A DNA stretch of 64,000 bases, from contig PUQB01000112.1 of assembly GCA_003024785.1 (NCBI GenBank), positions 156,341 to 220,340 on the forward strand, given 5' to 3'. Under the pieces are notes generated by a model that saw only the letters and a list, made by a program, of their open reading frames with translations, made no database searches and was not told the origin of the DNA. Shown here one piece after another: positions 11,650 to 22,694 of the stretch (position 1 is its first letter; each line of letters begins with the position of its first letter). This DNA is from Selaginella tamariscina (taxonomy: Eukaryota > Streptophyta > Lycopodiopsida > Selaginellales > Selaginellaceae). The position numbers and the translations under genes are program-made.

Positions 11650-12480
11650 TCACGACTATGGCTTATCAAATGCCAACCCTAAAACCCTATATGAAAACCT
11701 TACAAGATTATGTTAAAATCCATCTCTCAAGAACTCACACCCATAGTTGGCCAAGTCCATAAGTAATGCTCATTTCGTGAGTCAAGATGCATAACCTAAT
11801 TGAGATATAAGTATTTTCTAATTTGGCATAACTAAGGTGGTCAAAGCAAGGTTTTAATCATTATATTTATGAAATGTGAATTCGAACAATACATTCTAGA
11901 CTTGTGAATGGGTTATTAAACAGAAAAAGTTTGCTAGCTCCTTAAATACGACATACTCGGACTCAATGTAATCATGTCAATGTTAAAGGTATGTTATCCT
12001 AAGAGTGGGACATACCCTTATTAATTAAAAGTTGAGGCGCCATAATAAAGCCTTATGTCTTAACAATGCAAGCTTAGTTTGAACTAGTAGGAGAATATCA
12101 AGATTTTTATTAAATTCATAAAGTCTCATTACATATACTCTACATTATTTATGTTACCATTGCCTTTCTACTTTTATGTAAGTGATAATGACCCTAGGAA
12201 ACCCTAGGGTTGTTCCTAAACCTTGATAATACTCACTCAAATAATTAGAAATGTAAAATTGAAAGAGAATTATTTAGATGGAAATGTTATTTTTCATAAA
12301 GTTTATTACAAATACTTAATAACACCTGGTCAAGATTGTTATGCGAAAATGTTTTTAACAATTAATGTTGATTAAAATAACTCAACAGGTAAACAGCTAA
12401 ATTCTAAAGTAAAATTAGAATCCTAATCAAAATTATGACAACGTACATTCATGTTTAATAGCCACATTTACATCCTTGTA
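11650..12480 (+). repeat. Dispersed repeat R1, copy 1
   Basis: Degenerate but collinear with 58680-59680 in the same orientation. Shared landmarks are GTGAGTCAAGATG, GGCATAA, CTTGTGA(A/G)(T/C)GGGTTA, TACCCTTAT, and the pair AACCCTAGG / CCTAGGGTTG. No coding capacity and no ends recognised. It behaves like an old non-coding mobile repeat. Confidence 0.65.
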
Positions 12481-12489
12481 TCTTGCATT

Positions 12490-13130
12490 ATTTGAATGTT
12501 TTAATTTTCCATTCCCATTCCTTGGCTTGTGATTCTCGACGTTGATGCTTTTTGCACAACAGCAATACCAGCAACATGTCAGACACCACTTCTACATTAG
12601 GTGCATCCCTTGCCAAAAACACACCCCAAATGAGCTTTCAATCTTTCTCCTCCTTCACTCTTATGACTCACAACGTTTGCATTGGGCATTTTTCTTCCAT
12701 GTACCCTTGTGTATATAAACTTATTATGTTACCTCATTTTCCCAGTCTCATGAATCCACCATATTTACTTATAGTCTCTTGGATCTATCATATATACTTG
12801 TGCAAGGTGTGTATTACATTGTTGTAAGTAGCAAGCATTTATTAAGTATACTTTAGAATTCACCACTTGGAACACGTTCGCCGGTAACCATGTATAAAAT
12901 CAAGCCCATCAAATATAAAGGCTGGGAAAATCATTTATATCTAATACAGTAGAAATGAGTTTTTAAAGATTTATATAGGAAGGTTAAAATCTTAATTTTA
13001 AAATCTTAAAATTCATTCCATTAACAGTAAATGAAAAATGTTATAAACCTCATTAAACAACACTAAATGTCAATAAAAAGAAACGTAATTACTTTAGTAC
13101 CATATGTTTTTGCATAAATAATTTAACCTT
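12490..13130. other. No gene recognised
   Basis: An open frame at 12552-12827 has no recognisable domain and unremarkable composition. I do not support it as a gene. Confidence 0.4.
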
Positions 13131-13490
13131 CTGGAGGTTCAAAACTTACAATAGAATAGTGATACACAGCTCTCTCTCTGCACACAACACACACACACAC
13201 ACATATGTCTTGTATATGAGCATTTAAGCTTAATATCTCTCTCTAACAGCATTTAAGGAGTAGATAACTTAGTTCAGTTTATGAATGAATGTTTCTACAG
13301 CAGAATTCAATAACCATATCAATACAATTATATATTCTCTTTCTTAAATTGAGGGTTGATTCTGAGCATTAGATTATGGGATGTCGTTGGGTTTTTAAGA
13401 TCATTCATAATGCCTCCGACTGTGTTATGCTTGGTGTAGGTTCCCAATGCGTCTTGTCACTTATGAAGTTTTCTTGTTCACTTTGTAGGC

Positions 13491-13609
13491 TGAATAATTG
13501 TTGAAGTTATAGGAAGAACATTCAGGAATCTGAATTATTCTTGAAGTTATAGGAAGAACATTCAGGAATCTGAATTATTCTTGAAGTTATAGGAAGAACA
13601 TCCAGGAAT
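13491..13609 (+). repeat. Tandem repeat, 40 bp x 3
   Basis: Three consecutive copies of a 40-bp unit containing TTGAAGTTATAGGAAGAACA; the second and first copies are nearly identical, the third has one change (CATCC for CATTC). Confidence 0.9.
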
Positions 13610-13619
13610 AGCTGTACAT

Positions 13620-14032
13620 ATGAAGGTTGTTTGAGAAGCTAAAGCCATTTTGTTGTTTGTGGCATCTACAAATGCGTATGCTTATGCACTATTTGCAACG
13701 TTGGATGGACTCCATGGTAGCTGTTGGAAATGGTGATTGTTCTTGCACGTAATAAAAACTTTGGAGTTACTGCGTGCGTGCGTGTGCCTCTGTGTGGTGT
13801 GTGTGTTCTATGTACTGACTAGTATTGCATGCTGTTCACGACGACTTCATTTTCAGCTAAGAGATAAAATAGTGAACTTATAGGTATGTGGAAAAGTTTA
13901 CTACCGTAGTTGTGTAAAAGAAGGCATGGGAAGCATGGTTGAAGGACGAAAGTTTCGAAGCGGTCTTGGGAAACGCTTTAGCCAAAGATAAAAATCATAA
14001 TACTCCAACCTTAATATGCACCACTACACATC

Positions 14033-14069
<37 letters not shown>

Positions 14070-14340
14070 TTAGCATCCCACAGTATAAGAGACATTCTTC
14101 GTTTTGCTAGAAGTTATAACGTGGTTTAGTGCTATGTAACCTTTCTAGATATATGCAAGAGCGGGAAAGGGCTGGTGGCTTTGTAGTCGAAGACGTCGAG
14201 TTGAACTAGAGCGGGCAAAGAAGAGACTAAAACCAGAACTGTCAGTGTATATGTCCAAGGCAAACTAGTGTAACTCCACAAGCAACCAGTTTTTTTATCT
14301 CTTACGTACAGGTAACTTTAATCAAAAGTTCTTTATTCAC
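13620..14340. other. Non-coding, contains a CA microsatellite
   Basis: A pure CA run occupies about 14035-14068. No gene or known repeat seen in the rest. Confidence 0.5.
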
Positions 14341-14349
14341 ATTTTATAC

Positions 14350-15925
14350 ATTTCTATAATAGAAATAAAGTCCACAGTGAGATTTTCAACACGGTTAAAC
14401 CCAGCAGTCTTTGCAACTTCATTTAATTCATCCAGTGTTCCTTTCCCTTGCAATAGGCAAGCATGAACATGTCCATGCTAAATTTAAACTGCGAAACTGA
14501 AGTCCTGTTGTGCTTCCAAGGGCAAGATTGTGTCCATAATTATAACCTTGCCATGTTCAGGTAGTGCCTTGTAACAGTTTTTAAACAGCTTAACAATATC
14601 TTCATCACCCCAATTATGCAAACCCACTGTAATGTATAAATATTTTACATTTAAATATTTTCATTTAGTTAGTTGAAATTTCCCTATAATTATGAAATGT
14701 ATAATATATACAATTTGAACAATGAGTTAATTATTTAGAAAATCATGACATGTGATACAGAATTTTTTACTATAAATCGTATCGTATACTGTTTTGATTT
14801 GATAATGATATTTTATATTTGAAATTGAATTAAGTATTCATGAAAATACTGAAATTAGCTCACCTTCATGAAGATTGCATCTCCATTGGGGACTTTCTCA
14901 AACATGTTGCCACTAACATGCTTTATACCTATCGTTAATTCATTAATAAATGTAATATAACATGATTTATAATTATCATTAATTCATTCATAATATAATA
15001 TAGATATTATAATATTATACAATATGATTATAATAATTTATTTCTTACCTTTAAGAGTAGGAGCTTTCTCAATTACATGAGGTAAGTCAAAGTTGACCCC
15101 ATTAATACGAGGATAAGCTTCAGTAATTATCTTAAGAGCAGTCCCAAAACCACCTCCAACATCCACAAGCGTATGATATTGTTGAAACCAAATATTCTTC
15201 CAAAGCAGAAAGCATATAAATATGTGTGTGCTTACCATCATCGTATGAATAAATTATTGTATTTGTCATCGTCCCCAGCAAGTTCGAACATGTTCTTTCC
15301 ATGCACAACTGTGAATGGTCACTCCCGTCTCTTATAGATCGGTTTAAGTGTTGCAATGGTTTTATCATAGTCTCATCTTGGAGGAATAAAACCATGGTGC
15401 CAATGACACGCCTCTGTCATTCTTTACTAAATATCTGATTACAAATAACAAACAACATATTAGTGAAAATATATATACATAGTCATCTAGAATAAATAAC
15501 AAATAATGTCATTTATTTTATAAAACCAAACATGATTTAACGAAATGCACGCACACACACATACACGTCACATGTTTATTAATTATGAAAAGCAAACCTT
15601 TTTAGATAGAGTTGTTAAGCCATACATCCTTTGCTTCTTGCCATGTTCATTTACCACAGTAACCTCATTGAAAATTCCTCTACAGCAAGGAAACGGAGAA
15701 TTCTTTCCAGGTAGACACTCCAATAGAATGGGATGTGCAGGCAGGAATGTCCTTAACAATGTCATATGCAGTAAGAGCATCTTTACCAGATTTGGATATG
15801 ATTTCTAAGACATCTAGATTGATAACTGCATATAGAGCCATTGGTACATTACAAAGTGAACCAAGCTCCATTATTTTGAAACGGTCCTCATCTAATATGA
15901 TTCTTTCATTCTGCACAGAAGCCAT
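14350..15925 (-). pseudogene. O-methyltransferase copy B, broken
   Basis: Same four-exon layout as copy A. Exon 1 starts at 15925 (MASVQNERIILDEDRFKIME) and keeps frame through SKSGKDALTAYDIVKD, then shifts near 15718 (one missing base at the GS-R-LER position). Exon 2 about 15050-15430 keeps LVDVGGGFG (motif I) but has indels before it. Exon 3 about 14868-14925; exon 4 about 14370-14625 with an [11 protein letters not shown] block and further shifts near 14500. The promoter up to about 16140 resembles that of copy D. Confidence 0.85.
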
Positions 15926-16140
15926 CTATGGATTGGTTGGGGTTCGCATGAGTTCCATATTTAAACACACGGTCCTGCCCACAACAGTTGTTTAAAATTA
16001 TTGCGGTAGTTGGCTGTCTAAGTAGCTAGAACATTGCTTTCACTTGATTAATAAATTTGGTCAACAACTGATTGAGACCAGTTCAAACTATGCCATTGCT
16101 TGTAGTCCTATCGTAATTAAGATTTATTATAGAAACCGTT

Positions 16141-16310
16141 ATGAAGGTTATAATTATGGAACAATCTTGCCCTTAAGTTTAGATTTAGCATGGACGTTCA
16201 AGCTTGCTTATACTAAGGGAAAGGAGCGAACACTGGATGAATTAAATGAAGTTGCAAAGGCTGCTGAGTTTAAACGTGTTTACATTTTCTCACTTTGGAC
16301 TTAATTTCTA
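16141..16310 (+). pseudogene. O-methyltransferase 3' exon fragment C, inverted
   Basis: A plus-strand piece of OMT exon 4 (reads [20 protein letters not shown]) with an internal deletion, fused directly to the promoter of minus-strand copy B. The join near 16141 is a recombination breakpoint: left of it the sequence follows the shared OMT promoter, right of it the exon. Confidence 0.8.
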
Positions 16311-16489
16311 TTATAAAATGTATAAAATGTGAATTGATTTTAATTTTAAACACCATTTTACGAAAAACCCTAGACATTATGTAATAAATACATACAGATA
16401 TACGATATTTTGTCTACAGTGATCAATCGGAGCAACAGTGCCGTGGGTCTTATGTAATATTATTTGATTAGATATAAATCTAGTGAAAA

Positions 16490-17088
16490 GATAGTTTAAG
16501 TGTTGCAATGGATTTATCACACTCAATGCTCCGTGTATTATATATATGTATATATACAAAAGAGTCTTCTTATAAAATTAACAAAGTTAATGTAATTTAT
16601 TTGTATAATTTTATTGAATGTAGAATGCTGCATTCTGTAACATAAAATTATTTTCTAAAATTTTAATTAAATTAGTAAATACAAGCAATATTAAATGGGT
16701 TATATATATTCATGTATCGATGCATGCCCGTGTGTTTTATGTGTGTGTGTGTGTGTATGTAAAGCACACCTTTTTAGATAGAGTTGTTAAGCCAAACATC
16801 TTTTGCTTCTTGCCATGTTCATTTACCGCAGTAACCTCGTTGAAAATTCCTCTACTAGCAAGGAGATGGAGAATTCTTTCTAAATAGACACTCCCAATAG
16901 ATGGGATTTACAAGCAGGGATATCCTTAACAATATCATATGCAGCAAGAGCGTCTTTACCAGATGTGGATATGATTTCTAAGGCATCTAGATTCATAACT
17001 GCATATAGAGCCATTGGTACATTACAAAGTGAACCAAGCTCCATTAGTCTTCATCTAATACGATTCTTTCACTCTGCACAGAAGCCAT
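16490..17088 (-). pseudogene. O-methyltransferase copy D, truncated
   Basis: Exon 1 about 16770-17088 begins MASVQSERIVLDED and then stops at once: a deletion of about 11 bp removes the RLKIM codons and leaves an in-frame TAA at about 17046. The rest of exon 1 is recognisable. Of exon 2 only a short piece remains near 16495-16530; exons 3 and 4 are absent. Confidence 0.85.
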
Positions 17089-17420
17089 CTAAGTATTCCT
17101 TGGGCGTCGCATGGGTTCTATACCTAAACACGGTCCCGCCCACAACAGTTGTTTTTAAAATTATTGTGGTAGTTTGGCTGTCTAAATAGCTAAAACGTCG
17201 TTTTCTCTTAATAAATTTGATAAATAAAGTACTCCTTACCGTTTAACATTCGCTTAATCATAATTTAAATTTATTATTAAATTATTGTAGAAACTGTGAT
17301 GATTAATGTTAATATTAAATCAGTAATTACTGATATTAATTTAAAACTTCTATATTGTCACTCGTTCAGCTGACTTGGTGGAGCATAATAAATAAATAAT
17401 TTATTTCTATATTATAAATT
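17089..17420. repeat. OMT promoter segment duplicated in inverted form
   Basis: Reverse complement matches 46010-46290, the 5' flank of copy F. Shared landmarks include CGGTCCCGC, AAGTACTCCTTACCGTTTAACATTCGCTTAAT (split here as two words, about 17228-17260) and GTCACTCGTTCAGCT near 17360. Confidence 0.8.
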
Positions 17421-17479
17421 TAGTTCATGTCTAAATAATATTCAGAGGCATACTAAACTGTGCAAAAAATTTGGATTAT

Positions 17480-18280
17480 GGTATAATATTTTAGTAATGT
17501 TAAATAGTTTTTGTGGAAATCTCAAACCGAAAGTAAACATATATTTACTATGGAAAACTCCACTATATTTTATTACATTTAATTTGTCTTTCTTGTATAT
17601 ATATTGAAATACATGTTAGTCCTGATCACCGTAGACAGGAAATATACCAATGAGCCTCAACTAGTCTTTCTAATATAATTATAAACCCTACGTGAGTAAA
17701 AGTTGAGTGTAGGGGGGCCAGCATACTCCCTCTGTATATAATGAATATTTAAAATATTCCCTTGATAGAGACATATATTCTTTTTTGAAGTTTAAAGGAA
17801 AAAAATTAGCAATTGGATTTTAAACGAATAAAATTTGGTTAAAAAATTAATATTTAATTTTTATTTAAAATATCTTTTAATAATAATATTGACATCTTTT
17901 TATGAAAGCATTGGTTAAAAACTTTGAATTTTCCTTTTGCAATGTCCATGTAAACAAACATAATGTGATTACACGGTTGAAAATATGTTTTATTTTGTTG
18001 TGTTTGTTGAAGTGTCACAATCACATGTTAGGAACTGACTAATTTACATAAGTGATATATGCCGTAATAAAAAATGTTACAGATTAGTAATTAAACTAGA
18101 TTAATAATTAATAAATTAATAATTAAATTAGTAATTAAATATTTCCGTAGCATTTTTCAACTACAAATTTAATCACTGATTTATATCATATACACTCTCA
18201 TATTAGATTTAATACGAACGTAGATGCATAGAACATGAACAACCTCTATAGTCAATTCATATTTTGGACTCATGTGGTAG
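17480..18280. other. AT-rich sequence, nothing recognised
   Basis: Long A/T runs and TAATTAATAAAT-type words near 18090-18140. No gene seen. Confidence 0.4.
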
Positions 18281-18681
18281 GTAGTAAAAGGAATTTTTTT
18301 ATTTTTTTTGGTGACAAACAGTCTTTTGTTGGTTGTTTATTAGAGTGAGAGAACTTAATAAGGGGTAATGAAAGTAACTGACATATGGACTTAGTTTTCA
18401 CCTTGAGATTTTAAGTTTAATAGTACATGACTATAACAACCACTTATGGAAGGAGTTTAACGATAGATAATTATAACAAGTACTTATTCGGTGGATTTGT
18501 AAGTACGAAAGTAATAAATTAGAGATTTACTTGAAGAATTTCCACCTGTTTTAGAAAGATTGACCAAGACATATACTTGTAAAAATCATCACAAAATATA
18601 GAGATAATTAGTATAGGATCGAGTCACATCAATTGTTTATAGAAATTAGAAATTAAATGGGCAATCAAGTATGCAAGAGAA
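18280..18681. repeat. Dispersed repeat R2, copy 1 (left part)
   Basis: Reverse complement of 31110-31450. Shared words include GGGTAATGAAAGTA, GACCAAGACATATACTTG, TTGTTTATAGAAATTAGAA. The copy is cut by the Harbinger element at 18685 and resumes at about 22310. Confidence 0.65.
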
Positions 18682-19006
18682 TTAGGGCTATTCGCACTTA
18701 AACTTATCCTAATATTAAAGTCATTTTTAAGTGTTTTTTCTATTTGCACAAGCACTTTATTTTAAGTACACGTACTTACCCGTTTTTTAAAGTTTTTTTC
18801 TTAAGTATTCCAAGTTCGCACATCTGTACTTAAAATTTAGTACTTCCTTAAATTTAAGTTTTTTAGACCAATTTTTAAGTGACGGGGTGGGGGGGTCATT
18901 TTAATTTTAAGAATTCACCTAAAAAATATTCAAAAATATTCCAAAATGATTCTAATGAAATAAATTCGCACCAAGTGTTGGCGCTCGGGAAAAAATTTCT
19001 AGCAAA

Positions 19007-20283
19007 TTGCAAGGATTTACAGGATTTTTTGTGAGGTTTGAGGACCTGTTTATGGCGGACGATGGTAATAAAAGAAGAGTGGAGAATTTAGAGGAGGAAG
19101 AAGAGAATTTTTTGGTAGGGTTTGCTGAATCACCGATGGCGCCTGGAAGATCACCGGCCCTTGGATCTGGGGGAACTCGTGGAGGCAGAGGAGGGCGAGC
19201 TAGCGGCCCAAGAGCTGGGCTTGGAGCAAGCATCAATGCAGGCCGTGGATTTGAGTATGCTGGAGCTGGGTGTGGACCAAGTGCGGAGCTCGGTGGTGCA
19301 GGTCGTGGATCTCAACACGGTGGAGCTAGAGGAGGGCACGGAGCTCCCACGCTTCAAGGACTCGGCTATTTTCAGAACTTGTAAGTTTTCATTCTTTTAG
19401 GGTAGAGGTTGCTTGAAGTTTGAGTCGTTAGGTGTTTGTTAGGATGTGGAGGACCAGGAAGATGATGAGGAGCTCCCCGATGAAGAGGAAAACATTCTCG
19501 AGGGTGATGATGGTGGTGAGTTTGTGGATACCTCTAGGTTTGCAACTGCTCCAGCAAAAAGAAGTCGAGGAAAAAACTGGAAATGGGAGGACACAGCGGT
19601 GCTGATTGACCTCATGAGGGAGGATTACTTAGCCAAGATCGCTGGGAACAGGAGCAGTGAAGAGGCTATGTTGAGTGGGAATCAGCGATGGATCTTGCTG
19701 GCAAGAAAGATGAAGGAGGCTGGATACGATCGTGATCAGAAGATGTGTAAGCGTCGATGGCACAATATGCTAAGTGACTACAGGTGTGTTGGAGATTTTC
19801 AGCGGAAGACAGGAAACCCAACTACTTCGGGCTGAATCCGACTGAAGCGAGGCAGCTTCTTCCTGGTTTGAACACGCGAGTGATGCCTCGGGCCATGTAT
19901 GATGCGATGGGTGCTTTTCTTGGAAGGGATGCATCAACACCCCCTCATTTCTTGCAGATTCAGATGTAGTTCAAGATGAGGATGATCCCACGGAAGGAGA
20001 TGATGCTCCTGGAGATGCTTCTCAGGTGCCTGGGAGCTCAGGGAAGAAGAAAAAGAAGTCAAAGAAGGCAGAGCATACAATGAGTAGTCTGCTCAGGGAA
20101 GGGAATGCCTTGTCTGCAGCTAGAAATGAGCTGAGTTTGGCATGGCAGCAGACCCTTGCATGCCAGCGAGAGATTTGCCAAGCTGAGAAAGAGAAGGCTT
20201 CTGCTACTACCAGCCTTGCCGGGGCAATTGTGAACATCTCCATGGCCTTGTGCAACTTTTTAAATGGTGCAGCTGCTCCTTAA
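19007..20283 (+). pseudogene. Harbinger ORF1, Myb/trihelix-like DNA-binding protein
   Basis: An acidic and Gly-rich N-terminal exon (19007-19384), an intron ending TTAG at 19442, then a trihelix-like domain: NWKWEDTAVLIDLM, RWILLARKM, CKRRWHNMLSDYR (about 19577-19783). This is the DNA-binding partner that PIF/Harbinger elements carry beside the transposase. A frame change near 19815 follows, then a second near 19965, then a Lys-rich patch and a helical C-terminal part ending at 20283. The element needed this protein for transposition in the family; here it is broken. Confidence 0.75.
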
Positions 20284-20699
20284 TTTTCTAGTTGCTAGCG
20301 GATCTAGATTTTTGCTTGTTTATTCGAGTCTACTTGTTTGCTGGTTTTTTAATATATTTTGGAAGTAATCAAAAATTTTATTCTTGCTATTTTTCAGGAA
20401 GAAACCGAGCCACCCCCCTGGAGCCTTCATCACCTCTTCCTCAACAACCTGAACATGCAGTTGGAGAAATCGGCTAACACAACTTCAGCCGCCATCACCT
20501 GAGCCTTCAAGCCTCCAAGCTGAGCCCCCGATCATGAGAAGATCCTTGAACAACCGAATCAGTGATTGATGCGGTGACAAGGAACAAAATATGCCTCATC
20601 ATTTTTCAGGTTTGATATTTTGAGCACTTCAAAACTGCAATGTTTTACATACATATTTCTATGCTAGGTTTTGGTTCTTGTAGTTGAAGCTTTCAGATT

Positions 20700-21824
20700 G
20701 ATTGCTAACGACAAGAGCCCTGCTTTACCAACTTTACCTGGTGAAGATGATGATGAGACGGAGCTTCGCCGAGCTTGGCTGCCAAGAGGTTTTGCACCGG
20801 GCTATGGTGGGTGAAGCCGAGGAACCTCACAGCTTGGAGCAAGTTCTTCATGGAGTATTATGAGCCTGGACAGTGGAAGAGAAAGCTCCGAATGGAAAAG
20901 AAAACCTTCTTCTTGCTCTGTGGTATGTTAGAGGAGGACATCCGCAAGCAGACACGACGTGGAGGAGAGCAGTTCCTGTCGACGTTCGCTTGGGAGTCAC
21001 CTTGTACAAGCTGTTCAAGAACACAGACTACTCGGATCTTTCAGATAAGTTTGGAATTGGTGAATCTACTGCTCATGACATTGTTTGTGAGACTACTGCT
21101 GCGATCGTCAAGAGCCTGGGGTACAAGATTCGATTCCCAGAGACAGCGAAGAAGTTCAGGCTGTAGCTGCGGGCTTTCAAAGGGTGACAAGAACCCGTTG
21201 CCCAATGTTGCGGGGCAATAGATTGTACGCATTTTGAGATAATTCGTCCGCTGGCCCAGACGGTGAGAGCTATTACGATCGGAAGCAGCGTTACTCCGTG
21301 ATCATGCAAGGAGTGTGTGACGCTCAAAAGAGGTTCTTGAGTGTGTATGCAGGCTGGCCAGGTGAATACTTTTTTTTTTTCCAGGTTCTTATTTTTCTTT
21401 TTAATATTTTTTTCGTTTCTAGGGAGTGTGCATGATATGAGAGTTTTTCGGAACTCTACTCTGAGAAACATGATTGCAGCAAGACAGCTACTCACACCTC
21501 TTGAGCTTGCATTCGATGAGAGGATCGAGCCTTACCTGGTGGGAGATAAAGGTTACCAGCTCCAGCAACATCTAATGATCCCTCACACAAGTAAGTGTTG
21601 TTTGATTTTTATTTACGTAAGTTGTAAAGTTGTCACAGCTCCCCACCCAACGAGGGGTGAGTTCGAGTTCAACCTCCAACACCACCTTGCTCGGATTGTT
21701 ATTGAGCAAGCATTTGGACTTCTGAAAATGAAGTTCAAATGTCTGGATCAGAAACAAAAAATTCGCCCGAAGTACCTCGAACATCATCAAGAGTTGTTGC
21801 ATCTTGCACAACTTCTTGATTGAT
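20700..21824 (+). pseudogene. Harbinger DDE transposase (HARBI1-like), broken
   Basis: Fragments of a DDE_4-type transposase in order: a helical N-terminal part (about 20775-20950), DVRLGVTLYKLFKNTDYSDL (about 20980), GIGESTAHDIV, first Asp in GAIDCTH (about 21213-21233), second Asp in GSVHDMRVF (about 21423-21447), third acidic residue in IVIEQAFGLLK (about 21697-21730). Putative introns near 21360-21420 and 21592-21640. Stops and shifts at about 20950, 21165 and 21230 disable it. Confidence 0.85.
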
Positions 21825-22306
21825 GTTGGTGAAACCGATCTTCGGGCTGAGATACAAGCATGGAAAGAGGAGGTTAAAAAGCGGAAGAGGCTTAAAACAT
21901 ATGTATTATGGTGATCCTGTGCAGGCTGAGGGAGAGCCACTAGAAGACTTGCAGGGCTAGAGGATGCTAGGGACATCCGAGAACCTCACCGACTTTCTCT
22001 GTTTGCGTTCTTATTGAATATTTCAAATACTCCGGGAAATGAAAATTTGAATTTTAAGTTTTTTTATAAGTATGTGAATGTAAGTTGTTTATGCAAATGA
22101 TAAGTACGTGATGTGTGAATGAACTTGTATTTTAGCTGAAAAATGTATGTTATAAAACTAGGGTACGTGGGAATAGAAAACATCTTAAATCTTTACTTAA
22201 ATGTTTAAGTTTGCTTTTAAGTTCTATACGTGCGAACATGAAGTTCTTAAAATTTTAAGCGAGTAACTTTAAAATTTTAAGATTAAGTTCATGTGCGAAT
22301 AGCCCC

Positions 22307-22530
22307 TTAGTATGTTTGTTTATAGAAATTAGAAGATCCACAAAAAATGAATTTACAGGCTTTATAACTAGCAAGTGGAAGATGTAAATATCCATTATCT
22401 GATATTGGGATTTACGGTTGGGTAAAGGAACCTTACGATGATGCAGGCAAAGCCGAACATGTAAAGTAACAGGATTCACAATGACCAAGAGCTCAGGAGA
22501 AGCTGCCCTAAAATTACTTCATTACAAGTT
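22307..22530. other. Right flank of Harbinger, R2 remainder
   Basis: About 22315-22370 resembles the R2 copy at 31080-31140 (TTTATAGAAATTAGAA, CACAAAAAATG, ATTTACA). The word TTTATAGAAATTAGAA occurs on both sides of the transposon. Nothing coding. Confidence 0.5.
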
Positions 22531-22694
22531 GAAGCCCAAAAAGAAAATGAACTCGCATGGAGTTTCTAAACGTTTCTGTCCTCACTTTTTTATCTTCTGT
22601 GTAGAGGGCGGACAAGATGTTAAACAGTTCGTACGTACGTTCAAAAGCAATTTAATCGAAATTCTTATTAAAATCGATTCAGATTTTATACATT

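Larger units (their letters stand above)
18685..22306 (+). mobile_element. PIF/Harbinger-type DNA transposon
   Basis: Ends are terminal inverted repeats: GGGCTATTCGCACTTAAACT on the left and, reversed, GGGGCTATTCGCACATGAAC on the right, flanked by a 3-bp TTA target duplication (18682-18684 and 22307-22309), the usual PIF/Harbinger target. Length about 3.6 kb. It carries both expected genes on the plus strand, a trihelix-type ORF1 and a DDE transposase, both with frame breaks, so it is no longer autonomous. GC content inside the genes is clearly higher than outside. Confidence 0.88.

Noticed and set aside
12552..12827. 91-codon open frame
   Set aside because: No recognisable domain, splice context or homologue in the window.
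13377..13425. GCRWVFKI-like word resembling a Copia reverse transcriptase block
   Set aside because: Only about 15 codons match and nothing around it continues the similarity.
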